From JAIEPX01 sp963725255 (GTDB lineage: Bacteria > Pseudomonadota > Gammaproteobacteria > JAIEPX01): a DNA stretch of 64,000 nucleotides. Each line of letters opens with the position of its first letter. The stretch's first letter is position 1. The notes under the pieces were generated by a model. The model searched no databases, was not told where the DNA came from, and saw only the letters and a list, made by a program, of their open reading frames with translations. The stretch is from the NCBI GenBank assembly GCA_963725255.1, contig CAVRXV010000011.1, positions 163,348 to 227,347 on the forward strand. The letters run 5' to 3'. The position numbers and the translations under genes are program-made. Shown piece after piece: positions 53,603 to 62,926 of the stretch.

Positions 53603-54742
53603 CTAATTAGTCAAACCCTCAAAAAATTTCCGAACTCCGTCGAACCATCTTTTCGCTTGTGGATTATGTCGATCACCACCTGCTTCTAAAGAATCACGAA
53701 ATTGTTCGAGTATTTGATTTTGTTCTTTAGTGAGATTAATCGGAGTTTCAACCATCACGTGACAAAATAAATCACCCGTTCGACCTGTGCGCGAAGCTTG
53801 CACTCCTTTTCCACGCAATCTAAATTGCTTTCCACTTTGCGTGCCCTCAGGAATTTTTAATTTGACTCGCCCATCGATCGTTGGAATTTCCATTTCACCA
53901 CCGATAGCCGCCATCACAAAACTAATAGGAACTTGACAGTGAAGATCATTCCCTTCACGTTGAAAAATTGCATGTTGTCTTATTGAAATTTGAACATATA
54001 AATCACCCGGAGACGCACCTTGTTGCCCTGCTTCACCTTCACCCGCTAATCGAACTCGATCGCCTTCGTTCACACCCGCAGGCACTTTTACAGATAATGT
54101 TTTTTGTTGTTTGATTCGTCCCTGTCCGTAACAATGATCACAAGGATTTTTGATCATTTTTCCTCGACCATGACACGTTGGACAAGTTTGCTGAACCGCA
54201 AAATATCCACGCTGCATTCTTACTTGGCCATGACCATCACAGGTCGTACATTTTTCAGGACTACTCCCTTTCGCCGCACCTGTGCCATTACAAAAAGTAC
54301 AACTCACCAAAGTGGGAACTTTTATTTCAACTGTTTTTCCGTGCACTGCTTCTTCAAGTGATAATTCCAAGTGATATAACAAATCTTGACCATGAGTAGC
54401 GCGCTGTCGCGATGAAGCTCCCCCTCCACCAAAGATGTCACCAAAAATATCACCGAAAATATCGCCTAAATCGCCAGGATTAAAACCACCAGCCCCGCCT
54501 CCCATTCCACTGCCATCAACACCAGCGTGACCAAATTGGTCATAAGCTGCTCGTTTTTGACTATCAGAAAGTACTTCGTAAGCCAGTTTTGCATCTTTAA
54601 ATTTTGCTTCTGATTCTTTATCACCCGGATTTCGATCAGGATGATATTTCATCGCTAATCGACGATATGCGGTTTTTAGTTCGGCATCCGAAGCATTTCG
54701 TGCAACGCCGAGCAGTTCGTAATAATCTTTTTTCTCAGACAT
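53603..54742 (-). CDS. dnaJ: Chaperone protein DnaJ
   Basis: A 379-residue type I Hsp40. The J domain has MKYHPDRNPGD (HPD motif), then a Gly/Phe-rich linker (GGGAGGFNPGDLGDIFGDIF), four zinc motifs CTFCNGTG, CTTCDGHG, CPTCHGRG and CDHCYGQG, and the substrate-binding C-terminal domain. It stimulates DnaK. It is downstream of dnaK with a hairpin between them. Confidence 0.97.
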   Translation of the reverse strand: MSEKKDYYELLGVARNASDAELKTAYRRLAMKYHPDRNPGDKESEAKFKDAKLAYEVLSDSQKRAAYDQFGHAGVDGSGMGGGAGGFNPGDLGDIFGDIFGDIFGGGGASSRQRATHGQDLLYHLELSLEEAVHGKTVEIKVPTLVSCTFCNGTGAAKGSSPEKCTTCDGHGQVRMQRGYFAVQQTCPTCHGRGKMIKNPCDHCYGQGRIKQQKTLSVKVPAGVNEGDRVRLAGEGEAGQQGASPGDLYVQISIRQHAIFQREGNDLHCQVPISFVMAAIGGEMEIPTIDGRVKLKIPEGTQSGKQFRLRGKGVQASRTGRTGDLFCHVMVETPINLTKEQNQILEQFRDSLEAGGDRHNPQAKRWFDGVRKFFEGLTN

Positions 54743-54763
54743 AACTTCGAATCCTCACATAGC

Positions 54764-54799
54764 AAAAAAGTAGTTTCTCACTTTCGCAAGAAACTACTT
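54764..54799 (-). terminator. Hairpin with U-tract between dnaK and dnaJ
   Basis: On the minus strand aagtagtttct pairs perfectly with agaaactactt (54768-54778 with 54789-54799) around a 10-nt loop and is followed by a T6 run. It would act as a partial terminator that lowers dnaJ relative to dnaK. Confidence 0.7.
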
Positions 54800-54822
54800 C
54801 GCAGCTCAATTAAAAAAGTTCG

Positions 54823-56793
54823 CTACTTTTTACGATCTTCGTCTTTTACTTCTTCAAACTCAGCATCAACAACATTCTCATCTTTAGATTGTGATTGAGA
54901 CTGAGACTGTTCCTGTGTACCCGAAGATTCACCACCTGATTCACTTTCACCCTGACTTTGCTCTTGTTTTTGAGCATAGAGCCTTTCAGACATAGCTCCT
55001 GACACAGATGAAAGTTTTTCGGTTTTCGATTCAATATCAGATCGATTATCTTCTTTCATCGCTTCTTTCAAATCAGCGATCGCAGATTCAATAGAGGATC
55101 TTTCATCGGAAGTGACTTTGTCACCCAATTCTTGCATCGCTTTATTGGTTGCGTGAATCAAACTATCCGCTTTATTTCGAGCATCTGCTAATTTATGATA
55201 CTCTTCATCTTCTGCACGATGTTGTTCGGCATCTTCAACCATTCGTCGAATCTCTTCTTCCGACAAACCACTTGAAGCTTTAATAATAATCGATTGTTCT
55301 TTTCCTGACGCTTTGTCTTTTGCTGAAACATGCAAAATACCGTTCGCATCAATATCAAATGTCACTTCAATTTGTGGAACACCACGTTGCGCAGGAGGAA
55401 TATTCGCTAAATCAAAACGACCTAATGACTTATTGGCTGATGCCATTTCGCGCTCACCTTGCAATACATGAACTGTCACAGCACGTTGATTATCTTCGGC
55501 TGTAGAAAATACTTGAGAAGCTTTAGTAGGAATTGTGGTATTTTTATCGATGAGTTTTGTCATCACACCACCTAAAGTTTCGATACCTAACGATAAAGGC
55601 GTTACGTCAAGCAATAAAATATCTTTCACTTCACCAGACAATACAGCACCTTGAATTGCTGCACCAACCGCAACAGCTTCATCTGGATTCACATCACGAC
55701 GTGGTTCTTTTCCAAAGAAATCTTTTACGATTTCTTGTACTTTGGGCATACGAGTTTGTCCGCCCACTAAAATCACTTCTTGAATATCAGAAACTTTAAG
55801 CCCAGCATCATGCAATGCAGTTTTGCAAGGACCAACCGTACGATCAATTAAATCTTCTACGAGGGATTCTAATTTTGCACGAGTAATTTTAACGTTCAGA
55901 TGTTTTGGCCCAGTCGCATCGGCTGTAATATAAGGTAAATTTACGTCAGTTTGTTGAGAAGATGACAATTCAATTTTCGCTTTTTCTGCAGCATCTTTTA
56001 ATCGTTGTAACGCTAAAGGATCTTCATGCAAATCAATGCCATGTTCTTTTTTAAATTCGCCTGCAAGATAATCAATTAAACGTAAGTCAAAATCTTCACC
56101 ACCTAAGAAGGTATCACCATTAGTAGAAAGCACTTCAAATTGTTGCTCACCTTCCACAGCTGCAATTTCAATGATGGAAATATCAAACGTACCACCACCC
56201 AAATCGAATACGGCAATTTTACGATCTTTCTGCCCTGCTTCTTTTTTATCCAATCCATACGCTAATGCAGCAGCGGTTGGTTCGTTAATAATTCGTTTAA
56301 CTTCTAATCCTGCAATTCTGCCCGCATCTTTTGTTGCTTGTCGTTGTGAATCGTTGAAGTAAGCTGGGCATGTAATAACGGCTTGTGTCACAGGTTCACC
56401 CAAATACGCTTCAGCGTCGGCTTTAATTTTCGCTAATACTCGTGCAGAAACTTCTGGCGGAGCCATGGATTTTCCACCCGCTTTAATCCAAGCATCGCCG
56501 TTGTTGGCTTTGACAATTTCATACGGAACCATTTCAATATCGCGTTGAACTTCTTTGTCTTCAAAGCGACGGCCGATCAGACGTTTTGAAGCATAAACCG
56601 TATTTTGTGGATTAGTAACCGCTTGCCTTTTAGCAGATTGCCCGACTAAAATTTCACCATCATTGGTGTAAGCAACAACTGATGGTGTTGTTCTAGCGCC
56701 TTCAGCGTTTTCAATAACGCGAGGCTTACCACCTTCCATAATAGCGAAGCATGAATTTGTTGTACCTAAATCGATACCAATCGTTCTACTCAT
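54823..56793 (-). CDS. dnaK: Chaperone protein DnaK (Hsp70)
   Basis: A 656-residue Hsp70. MSRTIGIDLGTTNSCFAIME is the phosphate-1 loop, VFDLGGGTFDISIIEI the second, and VILVGGQTRMPKVQ the third signature. The linker KDILLLDVTPLSLGIE leads to the substrate-binding domain, and the tail ends NVVDAEFEEVKDEDRKK, typical of gammaproteobacterial DnaK. It works with GrpE and DnaJ, whose genes flank it. Confidence 0.98.
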   Translation of the reverse strand: MSRTIGIDLGTTNSCFAIMEGGKPRVIENAEGARTTPSVVAYTNDGEILVGQSAKRQAVTNPQNTVYASKRLIGRRFEDKEVQRDIEMVPYEIVKANNGDAWIKAGGKSMAPPEVSARVLAKIKADAEAYLGEPVTQAVITCPAYFNDSQRQATKDAGRIAGLEVKRIINEPTAAALAYGLDKKEAGQKDRKIAVFDLGGGTFDISIIEIAAVEGEQQFEVLSTNGDTFLGGEDFDLRLIDYLAGEFKKEHGIDLHEDPLALQRLKDAAEKAKIELSSSQQTDVNLPYITADATGPKHLNVKITRAKLESLVEDLIDRTVGPCKTALHDAGLKVSDIQEVILVGGQTRMPKVQEIVKDFFGKEPRRDVNPDEAVAVGAAIQGAVLSGEVKDILLLDVTPLSLGIETLGGVMTKLIDKNTTIPTKASQVFSTAEDNQRAVTVHVLQGEREMASANKSLGRFDLANIPPAQRGVPQIEVTFDIDANGILHVSAKDKASGKEQSIIIKASSGLSEEEIRRMVEDAEQHRAEDEEYHKLADARNKADSLIHATNKAMQELGDKVTSDERSSIESAIADLKEAMKEDNRSDIESKTEKLSSVSGAMSERLYAQKQEQSQGESESGGESSGTQEQSQSQSQSKDENVVDAEFEEVKDEDRKK

Positions 56794-56883
56794 AACTGAA
56801 AATCTCCAAATAATTAATCACTGATAACTCTAAAATGGGGTTTATGATTTGATTTTCAAGTCATCACCCCAAAAAAATCTGCA

Positions 56884-57543
56884 CTATTTTGCTACAACCA
56901 CCATGGCGGGTCTTATGAGGCGATCATTCAACGAATAGCCTTTTTGCAACACCCTAACAACCGTGTTGGTCTTCATACCCGGCACTTCTTCAGTGCTGAC
57001 GGCTTGATGTAGGTTAGGATCAAAAATCGCGCCTACAGGATCGATTTGTTTAATTCCAAAACGCTCGAAAGTTTGAAGTAACATATTCATGGTCATTTCA
57101 ACGCCTTCATGAATACTGCGAGCAAACTGATTGTCGCCATATTCACAGGCTAGTGCATGACTCAAACTATCGACAATAGGCAATAAATCTCCGGCAAATT
57201 TTGTGAGAGCAAATTTTCGAGCTTGCACGACATCAGTTTCACAACGTTTGCGGGTATTCTCCATTTCAGCGCGTGAACGCATGACTTCATTCCAATACTC
57301 GTTAAGCTTTTGCTCAGTTTCTGTCAATTTGTTTTCTAGACTTTCATAGGATGGATGCTCGAGTGCTGGGGCTTCGGCACCTACTTTTGAATCTGCGGCT
57401 TGTGCAGTGGGTGCCTCGCTTGCAGCCTGAGCAACTGGGTCAACCTCTTCAGGGGTAGGCCACTTTTTGCCCTGTTTAACCTCAGCATTCATTGAGTCCG
57501 CCTTGGACTGCCCTACATCTGTATCATCTTCATTCGTTGGCAT
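56884..57543 (-). CDS. grpE: Nucleotide exchange factor GrpE
   Basis: A 219-residue protein. After an acidic/Ala-rich head it has the long GrpE coiled coil (SYESLENKLTETEQKLNEYW, RSRAEMENTRKRCE) and the beta domain with GVEMTMNMLLQTFERFGI and LRVLQKGYSLNDRLIRPAMV-like sequence (VVRVLQKGYSLNDRLIRPAM). It releases ADP from DnaK. The start at 57543 has GGAG seven bases upstream; the longer frame runs into the promoter. Confidence 0.95.
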   Translation of the reverse strand: MPTNEDDTDVGQSKADSMNAEVKQGKKWPTPEEVDPVAQAASEAPTAQAADSKVGAEAPALEHPSYESLENKLTETEQKLNEYWNEVMRSRAEMENTRKRCETDVVQARKFALTKFAGDLLPIVDSLSHALACEYGDNQFARSIHEGVEMTMNMLLQTFERFGIKQIDPVGAIFDPNLHQAVSTEEVPGMKTNTVVRVLQKGYSLNDRLIRPAMVVVAK

Positions 57544-57575
57544 ACATTCACTCCAGTCAGTAATTCTTAGGCAAT

Positions 57576-57635
57576 ACATCCCTTCTCGGGATGTGCTTAT
57601 CAAGTTATATAGAGTCTGCAAGAGTCTTTTTCAAG
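57576..57635 (-). promoter_or_regulatory. Heat-shock-type promoter and leader hairpin of grpE
   Basis: On the minus strand CTTGAAA (57629-57635), about 14 bp, then CTCTATATAA (57605-57614), close to the sigma-32 pattern. In the leader acatccc and gggatgt (57576-57582, 57588-57594) form a 7-bp stem. No CIRCE element is present. Confidence 0.5.
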
Positions 57636-57652
57636 GGCCAGAATTGACCTTT

Positions 57653-58693
57653 TTAGGCTTTTTCGTCGCGTAGAACAGCACTCAACAACCTAGCCGTGAT
57701 ATCAACTGTCGAAATCACATGTTGATAATTCATCCGACTCGGGCCAATCACACCCAAAACACCCAATGTCCGATCCTCCAAAACATACGGCGCTGCAACA
57801 AAACTGCAGCCATCAAACACTTCAACACCCGATTCTTGACCAATAAAAATTTTCACACCCTCAGTGAGCAAACATTGATCGAGCAAATGTAAAACAACAT
57901 GTTTTTGTGTGAACGTTTCAAAAAGAGATTTTAACTGATCGATATTCGCCGTTTCAGCAAAACTAAAAAGATTAGCTTCACCTGCCATTACATAATCATT
58001 TTTAGATTTTGGTTCAAACGCTTTGTCAGCAACCTCAAGAGCTGCTGCCATAAAATACTCTAAGTTTTTTCGATCATCATGCATTTTCTGCAATAAATAA
58101 CGACGTATTTCATCTAAATCAGAACCAGCATAATGCGCTATTAAATAATTAGCAGCTTGCTGCAATTCACTCGAAGAATATTCTCGATCGGTATGAATAA
58201 TTCGATTCTGCACTTCATGTTCATTAAAAACTAAAATGACCAGCACGCGCTTTTTTTCAAGTGGTAAAAATTCTACATGACGCAAAACATTGCGAGCACG
58301 TTTGGGTAAAGATACTATGCCTGCAAGATGCGTCAAAGATGATAATAACCCTGAAGCTGATTCCAACAAATCGTGTTGAGAATTGTCGGTACGTAAATGC
58401 TTTCGTAATTCATCTATATCACGCACCGAAGACATTTCTGCATTGAGTAGGCTGTCAACATAAAATCGATAGCCTTTTGCCGTTGGCATACGTCCAGCGG
58501 AGGTGTGAGGAGAACAAATATACCCCGCTTCCTCTAAGTCAGACATAATATTTCGTACACTCGCAGAACTTAGCGCGACCTGCCCTTCCTCAACGATTGT
58601 TTTTGAACCGACAGGCTGTCCATCACGAATATATCGCTGGATAAGCATCGTTAATATGTGCTGAGCCCGCTCGTTGATATCTGATTCCGCCAT
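57653..58693 (-). CDS. hrcA: Heat-inducible transcription repressor HrcA
   Basis: A 346-residue protein with the HrcA winged helix (RAQHILTMLIQRYIRDGQPV, SSASVRNIMSDLEEAGYI, SPHTSAGRMPTAKGYRFYVD) and the GAF-like dimerisation domain (GQESGVEVFDGCSFVAAPYV). It normally represses groE/dnaK via CIRCE; no CIRCE site is visible here, so its targets must be elsewhere. AGAGG lies four bases before the ATG. Confidence 0.95.
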   Translation of the reverse strand: MAESDINERAQHILTMLIQRYIRDGQPVGSKTIVEEGQVALSSASVRNIMSDLEEAGYICSPHTSAGRMPTAKGYRFYVDSLLNAEMSSVRDIDELRKHLRTDNSQHDLLESASGLLSSLTHLAGIVSLPKRARNVLRHVEFLPLEKKRVLVILVFNEHEVQNRIIHTDREYSSSELQQAANYLIAHYAGSDLDEIRRYLLQKMHDDRKNLEYFMAAALEVADKAFEPKSKNDYVMAGEANLFSFAETANIDQLKSLFETFTQKHVVLHLLDQCLLTEGVKIFIGQESGVEVFDGCSFVAAPYVLEDRTLGVLGVIGPSRMNYQHVISTVDITARLLSAVLRDEKA

Positions 58694-58738
58694 AAAACCT
58701 CTATAAATAGGTTATCCTAACATTTTGAATTTGAGGAT

Positions 58739-58767
58739 GCTATCACGGTTTTTAAAGGGGATGTCAA
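58739..58767 (-). promoter_or_regulatory. Putative hrcA promoter
   Basis: On the minus strand TTGACA (58762-58767), 17 bp, GATAGC (58739-58744). The -35 is perfect, the -10 weak. Confidence 0.35.
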
Positions 58768-58819
58768 CAAATAAGGGGGCAGATTGAACAGAATCATTCA
58801 ATGGTTATGATCCGAATTC

Positions 58820-58897
58820 TATGTATTGCAGGACATATTTCAACTTTTATGTATTATAATACATAGTATTGACTTTATGTATTATAGTACATATAAT
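58820..58897 (+). promoter_or_regulatory. hipBA promoter with three evenly spaced operators
   Basis: Three 18-bp sites of form tatgtatt-N2-...acata begin at 58820, 58848 and 58876, exactly 28 bp apart. The second and third are near-perfect palindromes. The promoter is TTGACT (58869-58874), 17 bp, TATAAT (58892-58897); the third operator fills the spacer. Confidence 0.7.
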
Positions 58898-58932
58898 TGC
58901 CTTGTCTATCATGTTTAGCGAAGGAGTTGAGT

Positions 58933-59184
58933 ATGCTAATACACAATGCTAATGAGTTGGCTCAATATGTTCGAAATTGTAGAAAGTCTGAGAAGCTAAG
59001 CCAATCAGAGCTCGGTAGCAAGTCTTTAGTTTTACAGCGAACAATTTCAACATTTGAAAATCATCCGGGTGGAGTAAAGTTAGATACCTTATTCCGGATT
59101 CTTTCTGCGGCAAACCTACAATTACATATTGTTGAGAAAGGTGTTAGCCCTGAAAAAGACAACCAATGGGCTGAGCAATGGTGA
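58933..59184 (+). CDS. hipB: HipB-type XRE antitoxin
   Basis: An 83-residue helix-turn-helix protein: ELAQYVRNCRKSEKLSQSEL and VLQRTISTFENHPGGVKLDT with LFRILSAANLQLHIV as in HipB. It binds HipA and represses the operon through the upstream operators. AAGGAG is six bases before the ATG at 58933. It overlaps hipA by 7 bp. Confidence 0.85.
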   Translation: MLIHNANELAQYVRNCRKSEKLSQSELGSKSLVLQRTISTFENHPGGVKLDTLFRILSAANLQLHIVEKGVSPEKDNQWAEQW

Positions 59185-60518
59185 AATCTAGAAAAAAATT
59201 AAGGCTGAATGTATCCATGAATGGTATATTAGTGGGTTACTTAGAGCGAGCCAGCATGCAGAGTATGAGTTTCCAATATGCTCAATCCTGGCTGGATCAA
59301 GCAGGGACTCGACCTATATCACTCTCTTTACCCTTAGCATCACGAATTTACGATGACGAACGTACCTTTTTCTTTTTTGACAATTTATTACCGGATAATC
59401 CCCAAATAAGAGCTCGCATTCAATCTCGATTTCAGGCGATATCGGATCAGCCTTTTGATTTACTCAAATGTATCGGAAAAGATTGTGTTGGGGCAATTCA
59501 ACTGTCGGAAGATGAAATTGAAGACGTTAAAAATATTAGCGCTGAACCGATTGATGCTAAAAAAATTGCCGCGTTACTCAAAAACTATCGCAATGCGCCA
59601 CTGGGCATGAAGGGAAAAGATGATGATTTTAGAATCTCGATTGCCGGAGCTCAAGAAAAATCGGCATTTTTATTTCATCAAAATCAATGGTGCCGCCCGT
59701 CAGGAACCACACCAACAACACATATATTTAAACTACCTGTTGGTATGACACCGCATGAGCAAATCGATTTATCGATGAGCTGTGAAAATGAATGGCTTTG
59801 TTCTCAAATTGCCAATGAATTCGGACTGCAGACAGCGCCTTGCTCAATTGAATATTTTGAAGACGTAAAGGTGCTTGTAGTAGAGCGATTTGATCGAGAA
59901 CTCTCATCCGATGCAAAATGGATTATGAGATTACCTCAAGAAGATATCTGCCAAGCATTAGGTAGATCGGCTAATTTAAAATACCAAGGTGATGGTGGTC
60001 CCGGCATTAAAGAGATTATGAATTTATTATTAGATTCTGAGGTGGCCTCTGTCGACCGTGATAATTTCTTTCGTGCCCAAATTCTGTTTTGGTTGCTTGC
60101 TGCTATCGATGGACACGCAAAAAATTTCAGTGTGTTTATTAAACCAGGTGGACAATATCAGTTAACACCTTTATACGATATCATGTCAGCCTATCCACTT
60201 TTAGCGAATAAGCAACTTCAGGAGAAGAAAATTAAAATGGCTATGGCGTTGTATGGAAAAAATACACATTATACTTGGTATAATACCTATCGACGACATT
60301 TCATCAGCACTGCTAAAAAAGCACAATATAATCCAAAACGCGCAGAAGAACTGCTAGACGAAATGTTGTTACAGCTGCCTAAGGTCGTTGAAAAAGTTTC
60401 AAAAAAATTACAGAGCGACTTTCCATCAGAAGTATCAGATCCTATTTTCTCTGGCATGCTCAAATCTAAAGAACGATTTTCTGTACATACTGAGGGGGGT
60501 ATTGGTGTTGCGTCTTAA
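59178..60518 (+). CDS. hipA: HipA-type Ser/Thr kinase toxin
   Basis: A 446-residue protein. The N-terminal HipA_N part has NGILVGYLERASMQSMSFQY and FFDNLLPDN. The kinase core includes ISIAGAQEKSAFLF (Gly-rich loop), THIFKLPV (Lys), VERFDRE, and the catalytic region AIDGHAKNFSVF with LTPLYDIMSAYP (metal-binding Asp). HipA phosphorylates glutamyl-tRNA synthetase in E. coli and induces dormancy. It is translated in coupling with hipB. Confidence 0.92.
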   Translation: MVKSRKKLRLNVSMNGILVGYLERASMQSMSFQYAQSWLDQAGTRPISLSLPLASRIYDDERTFFFFDNLLPDNPQIRARIQSRFQAISDQPFDLLKCIGKDCVGAIQLSEDEIEDVKNISAEPIDAKKIAALLKNYRNAPLGMKGKDDDFRISIAGAQEKSAFLFHQNQWCRPSGTTPTTHIFKLPVGMTPHEQIDLSMSCENEWLCSQIANEFGLQTAPCSIEYFEDVKVLVVERFDRELSSDAKWIMRLPQEDICQALGRSANLKYQGDGGPGIKEIMNLLLDSEVASVDRDNFFRAQILFWLLAAIDGHAKNFSVFIKPGGQYQLTPLYDIMSAYPLLANKQLQEKKIKMAMALYGKNTHYTWYNTYRRHFISTAKKAQYNPKRAEELLDEMLLQLPKVVEKVSKKLQSDFPSEVSDPIFSGMLKSKERFSVHTEGGIGVAS

Positions 60519-60603
60519 GTTGTAAAGGTTGATTTATATGCGGGATATTGTATGCTTAACAACTATAGCATGCATTTAATGTTCTACTACATATGAGGTC
60601 CCC

Positions 60604-61118
60604 ATGTCGACAGAAGATAACCAATTTAATTTTTTCTCAAAGGACATGTCAATTAATGACAATATGAAAATAGAAGCTTTTTATAGAAACGCTTCAGAAG
60701 GTTACAATGAGATCATATTAAATACAGCCATGATGCTATTTAATTGGGTTATGGGGTTAAACACTTTGGCAATCGGGTTAACGACCGCGGTCATGAGTAA
60801 TTACGTTGCAACTAAACTGCTATCTTTTAATGCAAAATGGGTATTTATATCTTCATCGCACTTTACACTATTGGCGCATCATTGGCATATGCTTCAGGTT
60901 ACTTGGAGAAAAAACGTTTTCTTCAAAGAGGAGAAATTATTGAGAAAAGATTTGATGAGTTTAAAGATAACAAAATAACAGCAAAAACTTTTATAGATCA
61001 TTATTATCAACATAAGATATGTCTAGATAAAATAGTCCCTATTCTTGAGTATTCAAGTCTCGGTTGCGTTATTATCGGATTCATTGCTTCCGTATTTATT
61101 TTATTATTTTTCATGTGA
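60604..61118 (+). pseudogene. Four-helix membrane protein gene with a frameshift
   Basis: The first frame (from ATG 60604, with GAGGT upstream) gives a polar N-terminus and two hydrophobic segments to NYVATKLLSFNAKW; near 60835 the sensible reading moves to the +1 frame (GIYIFIALYTIGASLAYASG), then a charged loop (EKKRFLQRGEIIEKRFDEFK) and a last helix (VIIGFIASVFILLFFM). A one-base indel around the AAAA run explains this. The reconstructed protein of about 170 residues resembles in layout the 12476 membrane protein. It follows hipA by 85 bp. Confidence 0.6.
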
Positions 61119-61498
61119 TGACATGAATAAAGATCCTGTTTCCCTATAGTACAAATTCTGATTTGAGGAAAGAATATCAATAAGGAGCCAATTATTGACA
61201 AACTAAATAGCTGTTAAAACATTAGACATTCAAGTACTAACAGCGAATGATCTCTGCGTCCAGCACTCCCAACGATTTCCGAAGTTCTGAGTCGGTATTT
61301 GCAATTATAAAAAATGTTTTGATGGAGTGGAGAGTAACCTACAATCATTAGAGTTGGTGCTAAAAAAGCAGCTACTCACAACTTTAGTTAGCCATAGAAA
61401 TGTATCATCGCCTTATCCTATAGTGTTTGCATCGCGTACTGTACATGGTGATGCGCTGGGTATAGCAGAATCTTTAGCCTTTACATCCTTAAAGCTAG
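61119..61498. other. Non-coding or unrecognised AT-rich stretch before the junction
   Basis: No gene is convincing here. A frame from 61327 reads SNLQSLELVLKKQLLTTLVS then HRNVSSPYPIVFASRTVHGD and may be a real N-terminus that is cut by the junction at about 61500, but it lacks a good start signal. Confidence 0.4.
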
Positions 61499-61503
61499 GG
61501 CGG
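61497..61503. other. Composition junction between AT-rich and GC-rich DNA
   Basis: Left of this point the sequence is AT-rich with gammaproteobacterial genes; right of it base use, codon use and gene families change at once and stay changed to the window end. The first GC-rich gene has lost its 5' part at the join. There is no repeat, integrase or terminal inverted repeat at the border. Confidence 0.75.
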
Positions 61504-61504
61504 G

Positions 61505-62053
61505 ATGACCGTCGAAATCGACGGGGTATTCCGCAGCCGCGACGGCGGCGATAGCTGGACGCATCTGCCACCCCTGGGCAGCAAGGTCATCAATCAGGAC
61601 ATGCATGGCCTCGCGCTGAGTCTGGGCGATCCAGTCAAACTGCTTGCCACCACCCCCGATGGAATCTGGAGCAGCCTCGACGACGGCGAGAGTTGGTCAT
61701 TGCACGGCTTTCCAAAATTTGCCGAGCGCGACGAAATTTCCTATTGCCGCGGGGTCGCGCTCAAGCCCGACGATCCCGATACCATCTTCATCGCCAACGG
61801 CGACTTCATCCCCGGCAAGCGCGGCGCGATTCATCGCTCCAGGGACGGCGGCAAGACCTGGGAGAAGCTGGCGCTGCCGGTGGAGCCCAACTCAACGATT
61901 TACTGGTTTGCGACCAACCGCGCCAATCCCAATATCATTGCGGCCAACAGCTTGCACGGCTATCTGTACCTTAGCACCGACGCCGGCGACTCATGGACCA
62001 AGCTGCGCCGCGAGTTTGGCGAAATCCGGGCACTGGCATGGTTGCCGAACTAA
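61505..62053 (+). CDS. BNR/Ycf48-like repeat protein, 5'-truncated at the junction
   Basis: A 182-residue open frame with Asp-box (BNR) repeats: GVFRSRDGGDSWTHL, GIWSSLDDGESWSLH, AIHRSRDGGKTWEKL and YLYLSTDAGDSWTKL. These form sialidase-like or YCF48-like beta-propeller blades. A full propeller needs more blades, and an in-frame stop in AT-rich DNA lies just upstream, so the N-terminal half was lost at the join. The ATG at 61505 is only the first Met in the frame. Confidence 0.7.
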   Translation: MTVEIDGVFRSRDGGDSWTHLPPLGSKVINQDMHGLALSLGDPVKLLATTPDGIWSSLDDGESWSLHGFPKFAERDEISYCRGVALKPDDPDTIFIANGDFIPGKRGAIHRSRDGGKTWEKLALPVEPNSTIYWFATNRANPNIIAANSLHGYLYLSTDAGDSWTKLRREFGEIRALAWLPN

Positions 62054-62086
62054 AACGTTTAATTCTCTGCGCTGAAAGGTTTTGAG

Positions 62087-62926
62087 ATGAAATACGGCGT
62101 CGTTTACTTTCCCACCGATTACTCGATCCGGGTCGATGAAATGGCGCGGGCGGTCGAGGAGCGCGGTTACGACTCGTTGTGGCTGCCCGAGCATACGCAT
62201 ATTCCCACTTCGCGCCGCTCGCCGTATCCGCTCGGAAATGAACTGCCACGCGAGTATATCGACGGTTATGAGCTGATTACCGGGATGGCGTTTGCCGCTT
62301 CCGCCACGCGCAAAATTACCATCGGGTCCAGCATTTGCCTGGTGGTGGAACGCGATCCGATCGTGCTGGCCAAGGAATTGGCGACTTTGGACCGGCTTTC
62401 GGGCGGACGGATCGTCCTCGGTATCGGTTCGGGATGGAACGCCGAGGAGATGGAGAACCACGGCGTCGCGTGGAAGAATCGCCGCAAGGTGATGCGCGAG
62501 AAGGTCGCCGCGATGAAGGCGATCTGGACCCAGGAAAAACCCGAGTACCACGGCGAATTCGTCAATTTCGATCCCATCTGGTGCAATCCCAAGCCGTTGC
62601 AGAAGCCCCATGTTCCAATCCAGATGGGCGGCAATGGATCCATCGCGATCAAATACGCCGCCCGCCACTGCGACGGATGGATGCCCAGCGCGGTGCTGGT
62701 CGATCAACTGAGCGCGTCGGTGCAAGAGCTGCACCGCGAACTGGAACAAGCCGGCCGCGATCCCAAGAACTTCCCGATAACCGCTTTGTTCGCACCCAAC
62801 GATCGCGCGCAGTTGGACGCATACGAAAAAATGGGTATCGGCTGCGCGGTGTTCGCGATGCCGTCGGCGGATCGCGACAAGGTGCTGTCGCTGCTGGATC
62901 GGCGGGCAAAAACCGCCGGCTTTTGA
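62087..62926 (+). CDS. LLM-class (F420-dependent type) oxidoreductase
   Basis: A 279-residue luciferase-like TIM-barrel protein: DYSIRVDEMARAVEERGYDS, LWLPEHTHIP, ITIGSSICLVVERDPIVLAK, ELATLDRLSGGRIVLGIGSG and PVPIQMGG-like KPHVPIQMGGNGSIAIKYAA. This matches the TIGR03619-type F420-dependent subgroup of soil bacteria. It lies 33 bp after the BNR gene, so the two likely form an operon in their source genome. GC-rich third positions differ from every gene left of 61.5 kb. Confidence 0.88.
   Translation: MKYGVVYFPTDYSIRVDEMARAVEERGYDSLWLPEHTHIPTSRRSPYPLGNELPREYIDGYELITGMAFAASATRKITIGSSICLVVERDPIVLAKELATLDRLSGGRIVLGIGSGWNAEEMENHGVAWKNRRKVMREKVAAMKAIWTQEKPEYHGEFVNFDPIWCNPKPLQKPHVPIQMGGNGSIAIKYAARHCDGWMPSAVLVDQLSASVQELHRELEQAGRDPKNFPITALFAPNDRAQLDAYEKMGIGCAVFAMPSADRDKVLSLLDRRAKTAGF

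Noticed and set aside
60510..60540. gcgtcttaagttgt after hipA resembling the MITE end
   Set aside because: Only a partial, imperfect match and no second end or body nearby.
61201..61498. Possible gene start before the composition junction
   Set aside because: The 58 AT-rich codons are cut by the junction, have no start signal and match nothing I know; kept only as a note.
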